A stretch of 64,000 nucleotides of DNA, taken from the NCBI GenBank assembly GCA_025093555.1, contig JAIWNF010000062.1, positions 186,001-250,000 on the forward strand. Reading direction: 5' to 3'. The number at the start of each line of letters is the position of its first letter. The stretch's first letter is position 1. Positions 37,184-48,954 of this stretch are shown here, piece by piece. The DNA is from Circinella umbellata. Lineage: Eukaryota; Mucoromycota; Mucoromycetes; Mucorales; Lichtheimiaceae. The notes under the pieces are model-generated. The model saw only the letters and a list, made by a program, of their open reading frames with translations. It did not search any database and was not told the DNA's origin. The position numbers and the translations under genes are program-made.

Positions 37184-37997
37184 GTATATAAAAAATTAAT
37201 TTTTTCGAAAGAGAGTAGAACTTTGATATAAACTCGTCCCCCAACCTTTTTTTATAATCACCCATTTACACTAGTATGTTATACATACCTTGAAAAAAAT
37301 GTGACCATGATTGCTGTTGTTGGCGAAACTCGTAGCTCACTGTGTAACTGCTTTAGTTAATAATACCTTTTGCTGTTTTCATTTTTTTTTACTATAAGAA
37401 GATAATCTCTCTTTATCACCTTCATCTCTGTTTGGCACTAAAAATCAGTACATAAAGATTTATGCGAGATATCTTATCAATCAGCATAATTGTTGACAAA
37501 CCTTTCTTTTGCACAATTGAAGATTTTTCTACAAGAAAATTGCTCGTCAACGATTATTTGTATCGCAGTATATTACGATGAATGCTATCACATGTAGAAA
37601 AATCTTTCTTTTTTGTTCATAAGCTTTCACACACTTGCGACCTATTTCTTCTGATCATCGGTCAATCCGGAAGAAATCATGTATTAAGGAGTGTCATGGG
37701 GTTATGACAATCAACGCTCTTTTCTATTTTTTTGCGCGATCTCGGAAAAATGGCGTCATAAAAATTTCCTTTTGATCTATTTTCGCATGCACGCATGTAA
37801 AAAGTTTAGCTCACTATACCCACAAACAAGTTACTTCCACTGAATTACAGGCAACCCTAAGATACCTGCAAAAGAGAAGTTTTTATTATTTCAACATTCT
37901 CCTATGTACTTATATTCTCTAGATACAGGGTCGTTGTGTATGTAATCCCAAGCAATACCAAATTTATTTTCAAGTTTGTCAAAAAGAAAAAATAGCT
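37184..37997. other. Intergenic region between same-strand genes (0.8 kb)
   Basis: No supported gene. A short minus-strand stretch near 37290-37350 reads SYEFRQQQQSWSHFFQ before a GTATGT donor and may be a non-coding or leader exon of the LisH-WD40 gene; too short to call. Confidence 0.4.
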
Positions 37998-38561
37998 TCA
38001 TGCATAGTTTTGTTGTCGTTTGACAAATCGATAAGCTTCGTCACCTGATTCGCATTCCTTTGGTGAGAATAGTCCAACAATACCATGGTGAGAAAATAAA
38101 ATTCTATTTTCTGGTGTATGAATTTTTGGTAGAATCCCCACGTCAGTAAAGCTATGGTTGTAAAATAATCGTTCGTAAATATCATACCCGCACTCAGGGG
38201 ACCGCACTCGAGAGATGCAAAAGAATTCCCCATCTTAGCTCCTCCAAATAGCAAACTCACTAAATGAAGAAAAATCATCTGGGTTGCTAAAACGAATGTA
38301 TTTTGATTCTAAAATAGAAACGATAATACCTCCACTGCTGGGATTGCCCTAAGTGACACAACGTTTTTACAAAATGGGAAACATTGAGTTTTATACTAAA
38401 TAATCTATATATACTAATATGTCTTTAGAAGCATTTTCTATAGAGCCAGGGTTTGTACTCCCATAAATAAATTGAAGCAGAAGTCGCCAATAAAGCGGCC
38501 TTGATGCAGGGACTATATAACTTTTTGATCCATCTTCGATAACAATTTCATAAAATTTCAT
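37998..38561 (-). CDS. Small protein of unknown function
   Basis: Three exons (38561-38415, 38348-38261, 38206-37998) give 147 aa: MKFYEIVIEDGSKSYIVPAS at the start, then GNPSSGGIIVSILESKYIRF and SPECGYDIYERLFYNHS, ending FVKRQQNYA. The second intron is only 54 nt (GTGAGT...CGAG); without it a TAA interrupts the frame, so splicing is needed. I do not recognise a family; it has no membrane segment or signal peptide. The coding feel comes from balanced composition over all three exons and consistent phases. Confidence 0.5.
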
Positions 38562-38738
38562 TAATTTTAAGAATTACTACGTACAGACGCCAGAAGACGA
38601 ATAATAAATAAGTATATAACAATCATGTCATTAATCTACTGTAAATTCATTTATATACTAACAATATACAATAATTATGCCCTAAATACAAAAATAAAAA
38701 TGAAAATACGTAGAAAGTGAATAAAAATAGATGCTCTG

Positions 38739-41082
38739 TTATTCCATAAAGCAAAAAAAATTTCCATATAAGGCAGCATATGTCAGTGATGTCAATTCAC
38801 CGGTTAATGATTCTCCAGGACCTTGAACAAAATGAGATTGCAAATATGTATGACATGCATTCAAAATGTCTGCAATTAAAGCATAACCAGGAAATGGATA
38901 GCTCTTGTAGATATCTAAATTATTGGGATCTTGGGTAATGACAAATGAGTTAAGTGGTGATAATGAAGGAGGAACAATGTTATCTGCTGGAAATACGGCG
39001 CTGATGACATCAAAACATTCGTCAAACATCTGTTGGATACGGGTTGGAAATTGTAAGCTTTTGCAAAGTGAAACACTGAGTAATGTATATGCTGCTCTTG
39101 TCATGAATTCAAATGTCATTGCTATAGTATATTATATGCTGAAATTAGCTATTGTCTCTATTATATATGCAGTTCTTGAAATAGATGATAAAGTTAATAT
39201 GTACAAGTAAAAACTTACAGGGAACTATATCATCATGCAAATGAAATAAGCGTGTCATTGAACTTAATAATAGTTCACATGATTGTATGCTAGAATCAAC
39301 TTGCGTTTTGCGACAGAAAATGCCGCTGTCATCTTCTTTTATTGACGTTACTGTTGTATCTGCTGAAGAGTTTAACAAAAAGATCCACATTTTCAGCAAG
39401 ATAGAATGTACAAATGAAAAGACAATTGTCTTGACTACAGATGTGTTTCTTTTCGTCATTTCTATGGCGTTGACTGCATAGAGACCATCACACAGGCGTA
39501 AATGTCTTGGAAGTTCATCCCACCAATCCCGAATAACTCGATTTAATCGAAAGATAACTTCGATAACGGATTCAGTTTCGTCGTCTTCAGCGTCACGTCT
39601 ATCATCCATCATTTTCTAATTTTTTGATTTAATCAAAGAAAAAATAGCAGGTCAGATATGTTCAGCGTTTACACTCATTGATAATTTATATCCTTCCAAT
39701 TCCAATAGATTATATATGTATATTTAAACTTACTCCTTTTGTCAAAGCACTCATATATGGACTTGTGCATAATTGTAATAAATGATTATGCATTTCAATA
39801 AAATGCTTCGTTTGTAAATCTTCATCAGGCATTGCGTCCAAATAAGTGACTGGAACATGTGATTTTGTTTGATTTTTGTCGATCATAAAATCGAGCATTG
39901 TCAATGTACTTTCTGCGTAAAAATAATGTCGCTGCAATAATACTTTCAATATCTGGGGTTCACACTTGAGTTTTGGGTATTTTCCGCGATTCATATCGAC
40001 TTCCAAATCTTTACAAAGTGAAAAGGCTATGGTGGCAAATCGACGAGCTTCTGTCATTCTGAGGAGAACGAATATGACGAAATGTTGTAAAATATTGATT
40101 GTAACCAACGTCTCCAATTTTCTGGATGGATCGTCAAATCTATCGAATATGATATCTTTACATTTATCGTAATAGAAATCAGCCAATTGGCGCCTTTCTG
40201 TTGCAGAGTATTTGATCACATGGCGTGCAGTACAAACAGTATGAACACAAATGGCGAGTGTTACGGGACATGTAAGTGGATCATGAATATCTTTATAATG
40301 CTGAATGTATGTTGGGGTATGTACAAGAAGTCGTCTCGAGTTTTCTCGGTTGACGTAGAGTTTAACAAGATGGTCCATGACAGATCGGTAATATGAATGC
40401 GGTTGTTGATGAATAGAAGAAATTCTTGAATAGTAAATATTGTCGCCCATACAGAGACGTTTTTTTTCTTTTTCGTAAAGGATGAGATGAAATACAGATA
40501 TGATGAGATGAAATGAGGTGCTTTGAAAAGATATTGATGATTTGCTAAATAATCCATTGAGCGGTGAGACGTATTTGATAAAAGCTTGACTATAGAGTAA
40601 AAGCTCTTGAATACTTTGAATATCGGTATGAAGCTTAAGTAATCCATTTTGATCAATTGATAAGTTCCATTCCACTTGTTTCTCTAATTCCTTCCGTCGT
40701 TTGGCTACTGCTATTCGGTCACCCGTTATTTGTATTGCAGATTCGAATTCTTGGATATCGTTGCTAAGCTGTGCTATTTGATTCTGCCAGTATTCAATCT
40801 GTTTACGATTGCGTTCCCTCGGTAAAAGATCTTTTTCATTGGTATAATCTGGTTTGTAAGGAGTACATTCGATTTTCAATCGGGTACAACGAATGCACCC
40901 GTTTAGATTGTCATTTGACCAGAAACAACCTCGATGTCGTTTTCTGCAAGCTATGATTATTATTACAATTGTCAAGATTAAATTTTAGAAAACCTTATTA
41001 CAGATAGTACATATTTTTCCATCACCAACTATTCATGATGAATCGTAATAGTATTACCATGACAACGAACTTTGGGTGACAT
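38739..41082 (-). CDS. Zn2Cys6 fungal transcription factor
   Basis: Four exons (41082-41058, 40950-39734, 39615-39219, 39121-38739) give 673 aa. The first, 25-nt coding exon supplies MSPKVRCH; spliced to the second it completes the DNA-binding cluster with cysteines at residues 7, 10, 17, 27, 30 and 37 (C-x2-C-x6-C-x9-C-x2-C-x6-C). A coiled-coil-like segment (IEYWQNQIAQLSNDIQEF) follows, as for dimeric binuclear-cluster factors. The middle (about 150-420) resembles the fungal-specific transcription factor domain: YYRSVMDHLVKLYV, AICVHTVCTARHVIKY, MTEARRFATIAFSLCKDL. Target genes are unknown. The neighbouring GST and FAD genes do not form an obvious cluster. Confidence 0.88.
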
Positions 41083-41367
41083 TTATAACTATAATGTCAT
41101 TCAGAATTATTTTTTAAAAAGAAAAAGATTAAAGAGATGTTGGGTTATTCCTTATAGAATAATTAAGAATAAGCATGAGATCGTGAGAAGGAACCGTGCG
41201 TTTTTAAAGGCTCAGCTAAAGGAGTAAAAAGTGAGAGCGGGAAAATATGGTATTCTACACCTTATTACCTTCAGTTTCTTATTTTATTTGTGTTATTATT
41301 AAAATTAAATTAGCATCTAAATATTTATCTCAAAAGTTCTTATAGCATGCACAATATACTTGGATTT

Positions 41368-41728
41368 AATTTATTTGCTTGTTTGAAGTAATCGTTGGGC
41401 ATAATATTCGAGTTTGGTTAGCCATGTTACATTCAGATCGATACTTCCAGCAACTTTAATCAAGGGGTTAAGAAAAGGGGTTTGAACGAAATGTTCGTAG
41501 AGGTTTTCCGTTTATGAGTTGTTTAACTTTTACCCGATTCATTAAATGAAAAACGCTTTGTTTCTTTTTCTTGGCTTGTACTTGTATACCTAAAAAAGGG
41601 AAATGTTTACAACTCTTTGCATAAATAAAGACCATTTTTGCATTGTTGAACAAGTAAAATTTGACTTTATTTTTATTCATATGTAACACAATCAAAGTTG
41701 TACACAAACACGATCTTTCATTATCCAT
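41368..41728 (-). pseudogene. Coding-like remnant, unknown
   Basis: The minus strand carries two abutting coding-like frames: 41728-41468 (NKVKFYLFNNAKMVFIYAKS..., VFHLMNRVKVKQLINGK) and, one base out of frame, about 41500-41371 (FVQTPFLNPLIKVAGSIDLN, then TWLTKLEYYAQRLLQTSK and a stop). The frame switch within one continuous stretch suggests a broken gene or a missed small intron. I do not recognise the family. Confidence 0.35.
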
Positions 41729-41844
41729 ATCTGATTGACTGATTGATTATGTACGTACTTGGCCAACAATTACGTATGAATAATTAAATACTATTAACGA
41801 TAGTAGCCAATATTTGCTATCCTAAAAGTACGCATTTTAAAGAG

Positions 41845-42100
41845 TCATTCGCAAGTGAACATGTTCTTGGTAACTTGAAAACGTCGGCTGGAGATTTCAG
41901 CAAGCTTTTCGTCATCAAAGTGAACCAATACACCTTTTAGAAATTGTAAAGTTTCGGCAAATTCCTTGAGAACTTCATATTCTTTACCGGTCAGGAACTT
42001 CATAAAAAAAAGTAATTTGAAAAAGAAAGGTGCAAGGGCTGAATCAACAGCAAAGTATTCTGTCCTGATAAAGTGAGGGCCTGTAGATGATTACTCCAAT
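41845..42100 (-). pseudogene. Decayed tandem copy of the glutathione S-transferase C-terminal exon
   Basis: The frame ending at 41845 is clearly related to the last exon of the intact GST 1.8 kb to the right: SSTGPHFIRTEYFAVDSALAPFF versus SSSGPYFLGSQYSAVDIALAPFV, and RRFQVTKNMF versus ERFGVTRNMF at the C-terminus. Compared with the intact copy it lacks about ten residues in the middle, and the Gln before SS is a stop (TAA, 42091-42093). No upstream GST exons were found, so it is a partial, non-functional duplicate. Confidence 0.7.
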
Positions 42101-43625
42101 ATAAAGCATATTAGACACCTACTAAAAATATATACATTGGTTATTTATTATTATTTTTTGTTGAACTTTTTACCAGTTTTTGCCTCCAACATAGTCCACC
42201 GATAGCTTCATTCCATCGTTAATTTCACAAAATAGCCAGGAATGAAGTACATGAAATTGACGGGGCCTGATGTATACATTGCATACGAGATCATGAACGA
42301 ACACGTATTAAATCCACAAACATCTCAAGTACGTATCGTATATTATTATTATTATTATTGGTGGTTTTTACAAATATTTATCATTATGATATTCATACTA
42401 GTAAGAAAAACCTATATATATCCATTCATAAATATAAAAAGAAACATTATCTTTTGTCCACCAAAATATTACGACACAAGCATACGCGTCTTACACTTTA
42501 GCTACGTATAGTAAATTCGTCATCTACTTGGCATTATCTTTGTGTACAGATAGATATTAGGTACGTCTGTAAATAAGTCAGAAAGAATCTACTTTTTCCC
42601 AAACCTGGAGCTATGAACCTGTTTTCAATTTATCAAAAATTAAACTACATATCGCATTATCAGGTCAACTAGGACTCCATATTTAGTACAGCAAATCTTT
42701 CAAACTTTTTGTATCATGACCTGTTTAATTATACAGTATACTGAATCGATACTTGGGCTTTTTAATGAATAATATACAGTACGTATAATTATATTGAGCT
42801 CACGTAGATATATAATTATGTATACTTGATCACTTAAAAAGAAATATTATCAAGAAGATAAAAGGAGCTGAACAGAAACAGATTGATTGAGATACCTTGT
42901 AAAAAACTGAAGTAAATATTTAGACGCACGTAGTGTATATGTTTCCTGGTAGTCTAAATGCACTAGCACTATATTCATGTGAAATATTATGTCGTAGCAA
43001 CTACGTGGAACCATAAAGAGTATTATAAAGCAACCCATATAGTGTTATAAATCTTATATATTTTCTGTATAATAGCCCATGACCGACTATTGTATGCTTA
43101 CAATCGGGTTCTATCAGTCAGATTTTGAGGAAGCGAAATAGTAAATAGATTGGTAGAAAAGAGGGCTCAAAAGTATTATATTAGTGTACTTAAAAACGAT
43201 TAAACGACTTTCTGAATGCCATCAAACACTTTATCTATATACGTCGAAATATCACGAACTATTTAATGCCCAACTAATAAATATTTAATATCATTGATCA
43301 ATATTTATACATTCTACAGTATGCAATACTTATATACTCAGTCATGTGCGCAACTATGCTACGTATCGTCCATTCTTAGTACAGTATCCTGCGGATAAGC
43401 ATGTCGATCACCAATCTTATGATTGTTTATATAGTAGTAATAGTTTTACACCATTACACTCAGTATCTCTTTGTAATAAAAGAATTTATTATAATATATT
43501 TATATGCGGTAAAAAGCAATATAATTACTACGTACGTTCAAGAACACACAATAGACGAATAATCATACTACTAATAATGGGGTAATATGGAATCTTTACA
43601 GCATCGCTATTTCTTTTAAAAAAAG
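42101..43625. other. Intergenic region with one unexplained frame
   Basis: At 42242-42328 the plus strand reads MKYMKLTGPDVYIAYEIMNE and nine more residues up to a GTACGT donor; no following exon could be joined, and the opposite strand is also open there. Possibly a transposon fragment. The rest is AT-rich with nothing supportable. Confidence 0.3.
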
Positions 43626-44818
43626 TTATTTTACAAACATATTTCTGGTAACCCCAAAACGTTCAATGGCAACGTTACTGAATCTTTCTTCATCTAAAGT
43701 ACCAGTTTCTTGACACACAGGATGATTCACGATCGAATCCAAAAATGTACGTAGCCTCGGTAAGTCATCCAAAACTTTAAAGTTTTTACCTGTTAAAAGT
43801 TTCGCAAAAGTGCTGACTTGAAATACAAAGGGTGCGAGTGCAATATCTACTGCCGAGTATTGACTTCCCAAGAAATAAGGACCTGAAGATGATTGTTCTA
43901 AAAGTAGGCCGTTAAACTATATAGTTATTACATAGATATGTAGATTATATATTAGGTACGTGTGAAATCACGTTAAGATTTTTCTGAATAATACAAGTGT
44001 GTCTTTGTTTTTAATGAGTGGAGTATGAGGCTTGCTTCACTTACACGTCGATATAAACTAGAGATTGTTTCAACATAAACATCGAATGACTCTCTGGTGA
44101 TCGGTCGAGTATCAAGCAATTTACGATTGGCTGAAAGAACCCGGTCTTCAAACAAGCCAATTGCGAATTTCATTTTTGCTTTCCTGACAGGGTCCGCAGT
44201 AGTGAATAGCCTGAGTAAACATAAGATCAATGTAAGTTATTCGGAGTTCACCATTTTCTTTTTGTTGCGCAGTAATATTACTTACTTGGCTGTAGGATAA
44301 AGGTCATGAAGAAGCTCAACAATTACCATGGATTCAGGAATAACTTCTTGGCCGTATTTGAGAGCAGGAACTTTCCCTTCAGGATAAATTTCTTTTTTGT
44401 ACCTAATAAATTCAAACATAACATGAACATTCTTTTTACTAAATTCTTAATAAAACATTTTTAACAGTAATACTAAAAAAAAAACAATCGTCTATTCAAA
44501 AGCATATATTTTTTATGGTAACGTACCATTCTCTGTCGTTCATGTCCACAATAACAAGCTCATAGTCAATATTAACTACTTTGAGGGCCATCCGTACCCT
44601 GTGTCCGTAAGGCGATGTTGACTTTGTATAAAGAACGACTTTATTGTCTGATAATATATAATAATAATAATCAGAATTTCCAAAAAAGGGGATATTAATT
44701 CTATTACGTACCAAGATCACTAGGATAGAAAACGCCGAACATTTTCTGATAGATGTGTAAAAAAAAGTAATATAAAAAGTACATACGTACCGCCGTTTGT
44801 GATTGAAGAGCCCGACAT
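43626..44818 (-). CDS. Glutathione S-transferase (omega/zeta-like)
   Basis: Cytosolic GST: thioredoxin-like N-terminal domain and helical C-terminal domain; conjugates glutathione to electrophiles. Five exons: 44818-44791, 44647-44527, 44402-44286, 44210-44047, 43897-43626; 233 aa. The active-site region is TKSTSPYGHRVRMAL, with Ser-Pro-Tyr where omega GSTs have a Cys, so a serine-type mechanism is possible. EGKVPALKYGQEVIPESMVI holds the cis-Pro and the Glu-Ser that bind glutathione. The C-terminal domain has YSAVDIALAPF. The donor of intron 4 is ambiguous: only GTGTAA at 44046 keeps phase, while the better-looking GTAAGT two bases later would break the frame. A decayed copy lies downstream. 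Confidence 0.87.
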
Positions 44819-45228
44819 GTTTTGAGCAAAATAAAGAAAAAAAGATAGATTGGAAGGAAGCAATGGTCTTATTTTCTTTAAATAGAATAGTTGGTGACAC
44901 AAACCGCAGTAACTTTTCAGTCTTCCTGAAAATAGAATGCAACTTTTTTTACGTATGTTTTCAGATTAAACCAGGGATTTCTGTATTCAAGATAAGAATT
45001 TGGGCAAAAAGAAAAGTTACATATCACTTTTGTTAAATACTTCTATATACGCAACTCGATTTTTTTTAAAAAAAAACATCGTGATATCAATAATGTAACT
45101 TCTGATGGGAACAGACTCACAATGAGTGACGTTGTGTAGCAGACTCTGCTACCATCCTTTTAAATAGAAGTGGGCCACTTTTTGTTACCACACACTTGTC
45201 TTTTTTTTCACTTTGCTATTTTTCTAGT

Positions 45229-46763
45229 ATGGAAGTGGTATACTCTACAGAGTGTTTATTACACAACCCTTCTTCTGAATATTCATGCGGTCAAATCGAA
45301 GCATACGGAGGTAATAAAAAGGAAATATAGCAAGAAAGGGTTTGATATATATTAAAAGACACTGGACATTTGAATCCTCTCAGTTCTTCTTTCTTGGAAT
45401 TAATAATATATATTCAGAATCTCCTCAACGATTAACATCGATAAAAGCTGCAATTAAAAAAAACCGGAACAATTCTTTCTTGTGAGTCCTAATGACTATA
45501 AACTCGGGCCAATATTGAACGTTCATCACCAGGATTATATTCAGTTTCTACATAATATACATAATGACTGGATCTCCTCAGGCCTTGGTGACGAAAACTG
45601 TCTTATCACATCAGAGATATTTGCACACAATAGTATGCTTATTATTGATCAGAGCAATAAAAAGTTAATACCAAATATAATGAATCCAAGAGCGCGTGTG
45701 GGGAAATATACCTTTGATATGTGAACAACTTATACTAAAGATACCTGGCGATCCGTTTACGCAGCAGCTCAAATTACTCTGACCGCAGCACATCGATTGA
45801 TACAAAAGGATAGCCAACAGAAAGCATTATCATCTACAACTACTGCCACTGTAGGAGTGTATGCTTTATGTCGACGACCAGGTCATCATGCCGTTTGTCA
45901 AGTAGCTGGTGCTACGTATATATATATATATATATATATACAAATAGGCAGTATAGTTGTATATAGCATAAACATTTTTTAACTCACTTGAGGTTTATCC
46001 TATTTAGGATATTGTTTTATCAATAACGCGGCTGTTGCTGCACGATTTTTGCAAGATTATTCTTTAGATGAAATAGATGCGATGGCTTCTCCTTTCAAAT
46101 TTGATTTTCACGCGTCCACTACTATTACTATATCTCACAATCCAAACCAGTCATCAAGACAGCTGTAAAGAAAAAAATCATGATAGTGGATATTGATTAT
46201 CATCAGTAAGAGAGCGGAGAAAATTGTTTTTTTATTGATTAAAAATGTCTTTATCTTTAGCATTTAAAATTTCTGACATATAGTATACAACTTGTTATAG
46301 TGGTAACGGCACACAAAGCATCTTTTATGATGATCCATCTGTCCTATATTTGTCATTGCATGGATATCCCGCGTACCCATACTATACAGGCACAGAAACC
46401 GAAATTGGATTCGGCGAGGGAAAAGGTTATAACATCAATGTGTGTCTGGATCCTGCTACTACGACTAATGAGTCTTATTTAGCCTCTTTGGAAATTGTAC
46501 TTGGTTCAGACTCTTTTGCGTCCCAATTTGATGCAGATGTCATCATTTGTTCCATGGGACCCGATACGTGGCATGAGAATTCAGGTGCTGGATTCAAAGG
46601 TGTTAACGATATTACAACCTATTTCAAGGTTGGACAATTATTTCAAACTGCCGAAAGCTGTAAAGGGAAACCTGTTTTATTTGTTCAAGAAGGAGGAACA
46701 ACGATCGAAAAGCTGGACAACACTGTTAGAGGGATATCGTTATGGCAATCAAGTTTAAATTAG
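45229..46763 (+). pseudogene. Histone-deacetylase / acetylpolyamine amidohydrolase-like pseudogene
   Basis: Zn-dependent deacetylase family (arginase/HDAC fold). Starts MEVVYSTECLLHNPSSEYSC, spliced to ESPQRLTSIKAAIKK. Family landmarks are present: RRPGHHA (active-site His pair), GYCFINNAAVAAR, VDIDYHHGNGTQSIFYDDP (metal ligands), GEGKGYNINVCLDP, and GPDTWHENSGAGFK. Several lesions break it: an 8-A run at 45456-45463 shifts the frame (nine A would restore it), a TGA at 45722-45724 replaces a codon in TFDM-x-TYTKDTW, and a one-base shift occurs near 46130-46137 before the metal-binding exon. The donor in front of the GYCFINN exon also lies in a TA repeat and is poor. Intron 46187-46294 is still normal. 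The homopolymer lesion could be a sequencing error; the TGA is harder to explain that way. Confidence 0.75.
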
Positions 46764-47241
46764 CTGTTATTATGCTCGCTTGTCATGATGAATAATATAA
46801 GAATAAACTTCACATTTTTTTTAATAGCTGTCAATGCTGGTACTCATTCCCTCTCCCTGTCAATCATTAAGAGGGAAGAAATTGATATGCAGAAATGGGG
46901 AAGTGGCTTTCCGCTTTTTTCTCTATTTACCTTTTATAAAGTCACTTATATCACCACAACAGAAGACCAAAAGAACGCGTCAATTCAAACTAAATGACAG
47001 TCGTATGCCATCGTTTAATCGTATTTTTATTAAAAAAAACATCGTTATTGATAAGCTTAACCATTATGCATATGCAAAAACTGACAATGTCACTTTTTTA
47101 GAGCGAAATACAACCTTTAGTAACCAGGAATATGAAACGCGGAGGCTCGCTGGTAAACGATTTGTTTCTTTTAATATTATCCTAATGGCATCCCTGTTAG
47201 CATAGATACCATCGCTAACTTTCTCTAATTGTTCTAACTAG
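46764..47241 (+). other. Possible 5' exon region of the next gene
   Basis: A frame at 47005-47152 (MPSFNRIFIKKNIVIDKL..., ending ETRRLAG at a GTAAAC donor) looks coding, but its phase (1) does not match the next exon at 47242 (phase 0). It may be a separate relic or show that the 5' end of the neighbouring gene is damaged or mis-sequenced. Confidence 0.3.
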
Positions 47242-48954
47242 TATGAGAAAAAAAATGATTGTAAATCAATACCAACAGTAGATCCTTTTGATTTGGCTGC
47301 CCAGGTAAAAAAAAAAAGTTAAAACTCGCGTTTTGGGATAGGTTACTGAATTGAGAGAATTTTTTTTGATAGGATATGGAAGACGCGTTAAAAAAATATA
47401 TAGCGAGTAAGCTTTCATTTCTACATATCTATAATAGTAAAGGGATACCAACATATTTGACTGAAACGTCTTGAATTACTATAATAGTGGATAAACCAGA
47501 AATATTTCTCGATAAGCTGACACGGTTGACCAAAAAATTCGGCATTGGAATGTTCTTTTACGAACGGGAGACTTGGGAAGAAACTGATTTTGATTGTGTA
47601 TTGGGTTTCACCGATCCAATCCATCGTAATCGATGTATTTTGGCGGACCAAGATATGGCAGTAGCTGATTTTTGGCGAAAAGTTAGTAAAAATGAACAAA
47701 GATCAATCCTGTTTTCTACTTTGGTTTACTTACACAAATCTGTTTTTTATTAATTACTGCAGCGAACAAAAAAGCAAATGAAACAAAACAAAGATGTTAA
47801 ACGGCCATTTAATAGTATTGAACAAAAATGTGATATTCATAATAGGACAGCTGATGACACCCATGTACCACTGATAAACAAATCAGAACAACCCAATAGT
47901 GTCAACATTTTTAAATCACAGCGCATCATTTTCGACGAAGACGAGAAAGAAAATAACGAGCAATCTACTGTCAACGAGTATGTTGATACTGTTACTGCTA
48001 CTGCTACTACGACTAATAAGACTACTACAACTACCACAGAAGCTTCTTTAAGTGCAACTGATATTACTCTTGGTAACAAACAAAAAACGCATGCCCAAGG
48101 TAAATAACATTATACGTTATGAAAGTTTCTTTTAATAAGAATACTTAGAGTATTCCAATTATTAATATATTTAATTGTATATTTTTGGTATTCAAAGCTA
48201 TAATAGCGCTAGGTGCACTGGATACTGCTAAGAAACTAATGAAATCAGAAGGAAAAAATATTGAAAAATTACCAGAATACTTTAAAGATGTGGATGCAGT
48301 AATTAATTGGGCACATAATATGTGGCAACATGATCGAAGAGCTTGTCAAGCTTCGGCACAAATGCGATTCGAACGAAATATGCACGCTATTTACCTTTTT
48401 CGACTAAAATATATTACACAATTATTGTTTCAGCCGGGTGGGTTTGAATATCGTATAGGAGGTAATTATAGTGCAAAAATACAGAAAGAATGTTACGATT
48501 AAGGATATTATCGTGCAATATTAATAAAATATAACAAATGTATTTATAAAGGTGATGATTATGAGCGAGTACATCGATATATTCGTGGAGGCGGACGCCT
48601 TATGAGATTAGCAGTAGAATATGGGCTTCCAATTCTTTTGTTGGCTGATCATATACATGCATATGCACTTGGAAAAGCAAGTATTATATATTTTTGATTG
48701 TTGATTTTGTTGTCACCCGAGAAATTTTATTAATCTTTTTTTTTTGTTGTCAAATAAAGGATACTGATAATGGAGATGAATGGAGAAAAGAAATCGACCA
48801 CTCTATAGTGGAAGGTGCAATAGCAGATGCATTCAATCTCGTCAATGTTGAATTCTTCAAATCCGAATATTCATGGTCAGCAGTGCCTGCATTGGAACAA
48901 GTCGCGTGTTGGTTCTTTCAAGCAGAATTCTTGAAGTATACCCCTTATCCCTAA
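47242..48954 (+). CDS. Multi-exon protein of unknown function, 5' end uncertain
   Basis: Seven exons stay in phase: 47242-47304, 47373-47406, 47488-47681, 47763-48099, 48198-48461, 48552-48676, 48760-48954. First in-frame ATG is 47376. Segments: a globular part (FGIGMFFYERETWEETDFDC), a disordered Thr-rich linker in exon 4 (TATATTTNKTTTTTT), and a helical C-terminal domain (IIALGALDTAKKLMK, INWAHNMWQHDRRACQASAQ, RLAVEYGLPILLLADHIHAY, VEGAIADAFNLVNVEFF). The intron 48677-48759 is GC-AG (GCAAGT donor). I recognise no family; it is soluble with no signal peptide. The start is unresolved, so partial decay cannot be excluded. Confidence 0.55.

Noticed and set aside
45916..45940. TA repeat as a possible regulatory or CRISPR-like array
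   Set aside because: Simple dinucleotide microsatellite inside an intron, without spacers.
47005..47152. MPSFNRIF... frame as first exon of the unknown gene at 47.2 kb
   Set aside because: Donor phase does not match the next exon, so the join would shift the frame; mentioned only as a possible relic.
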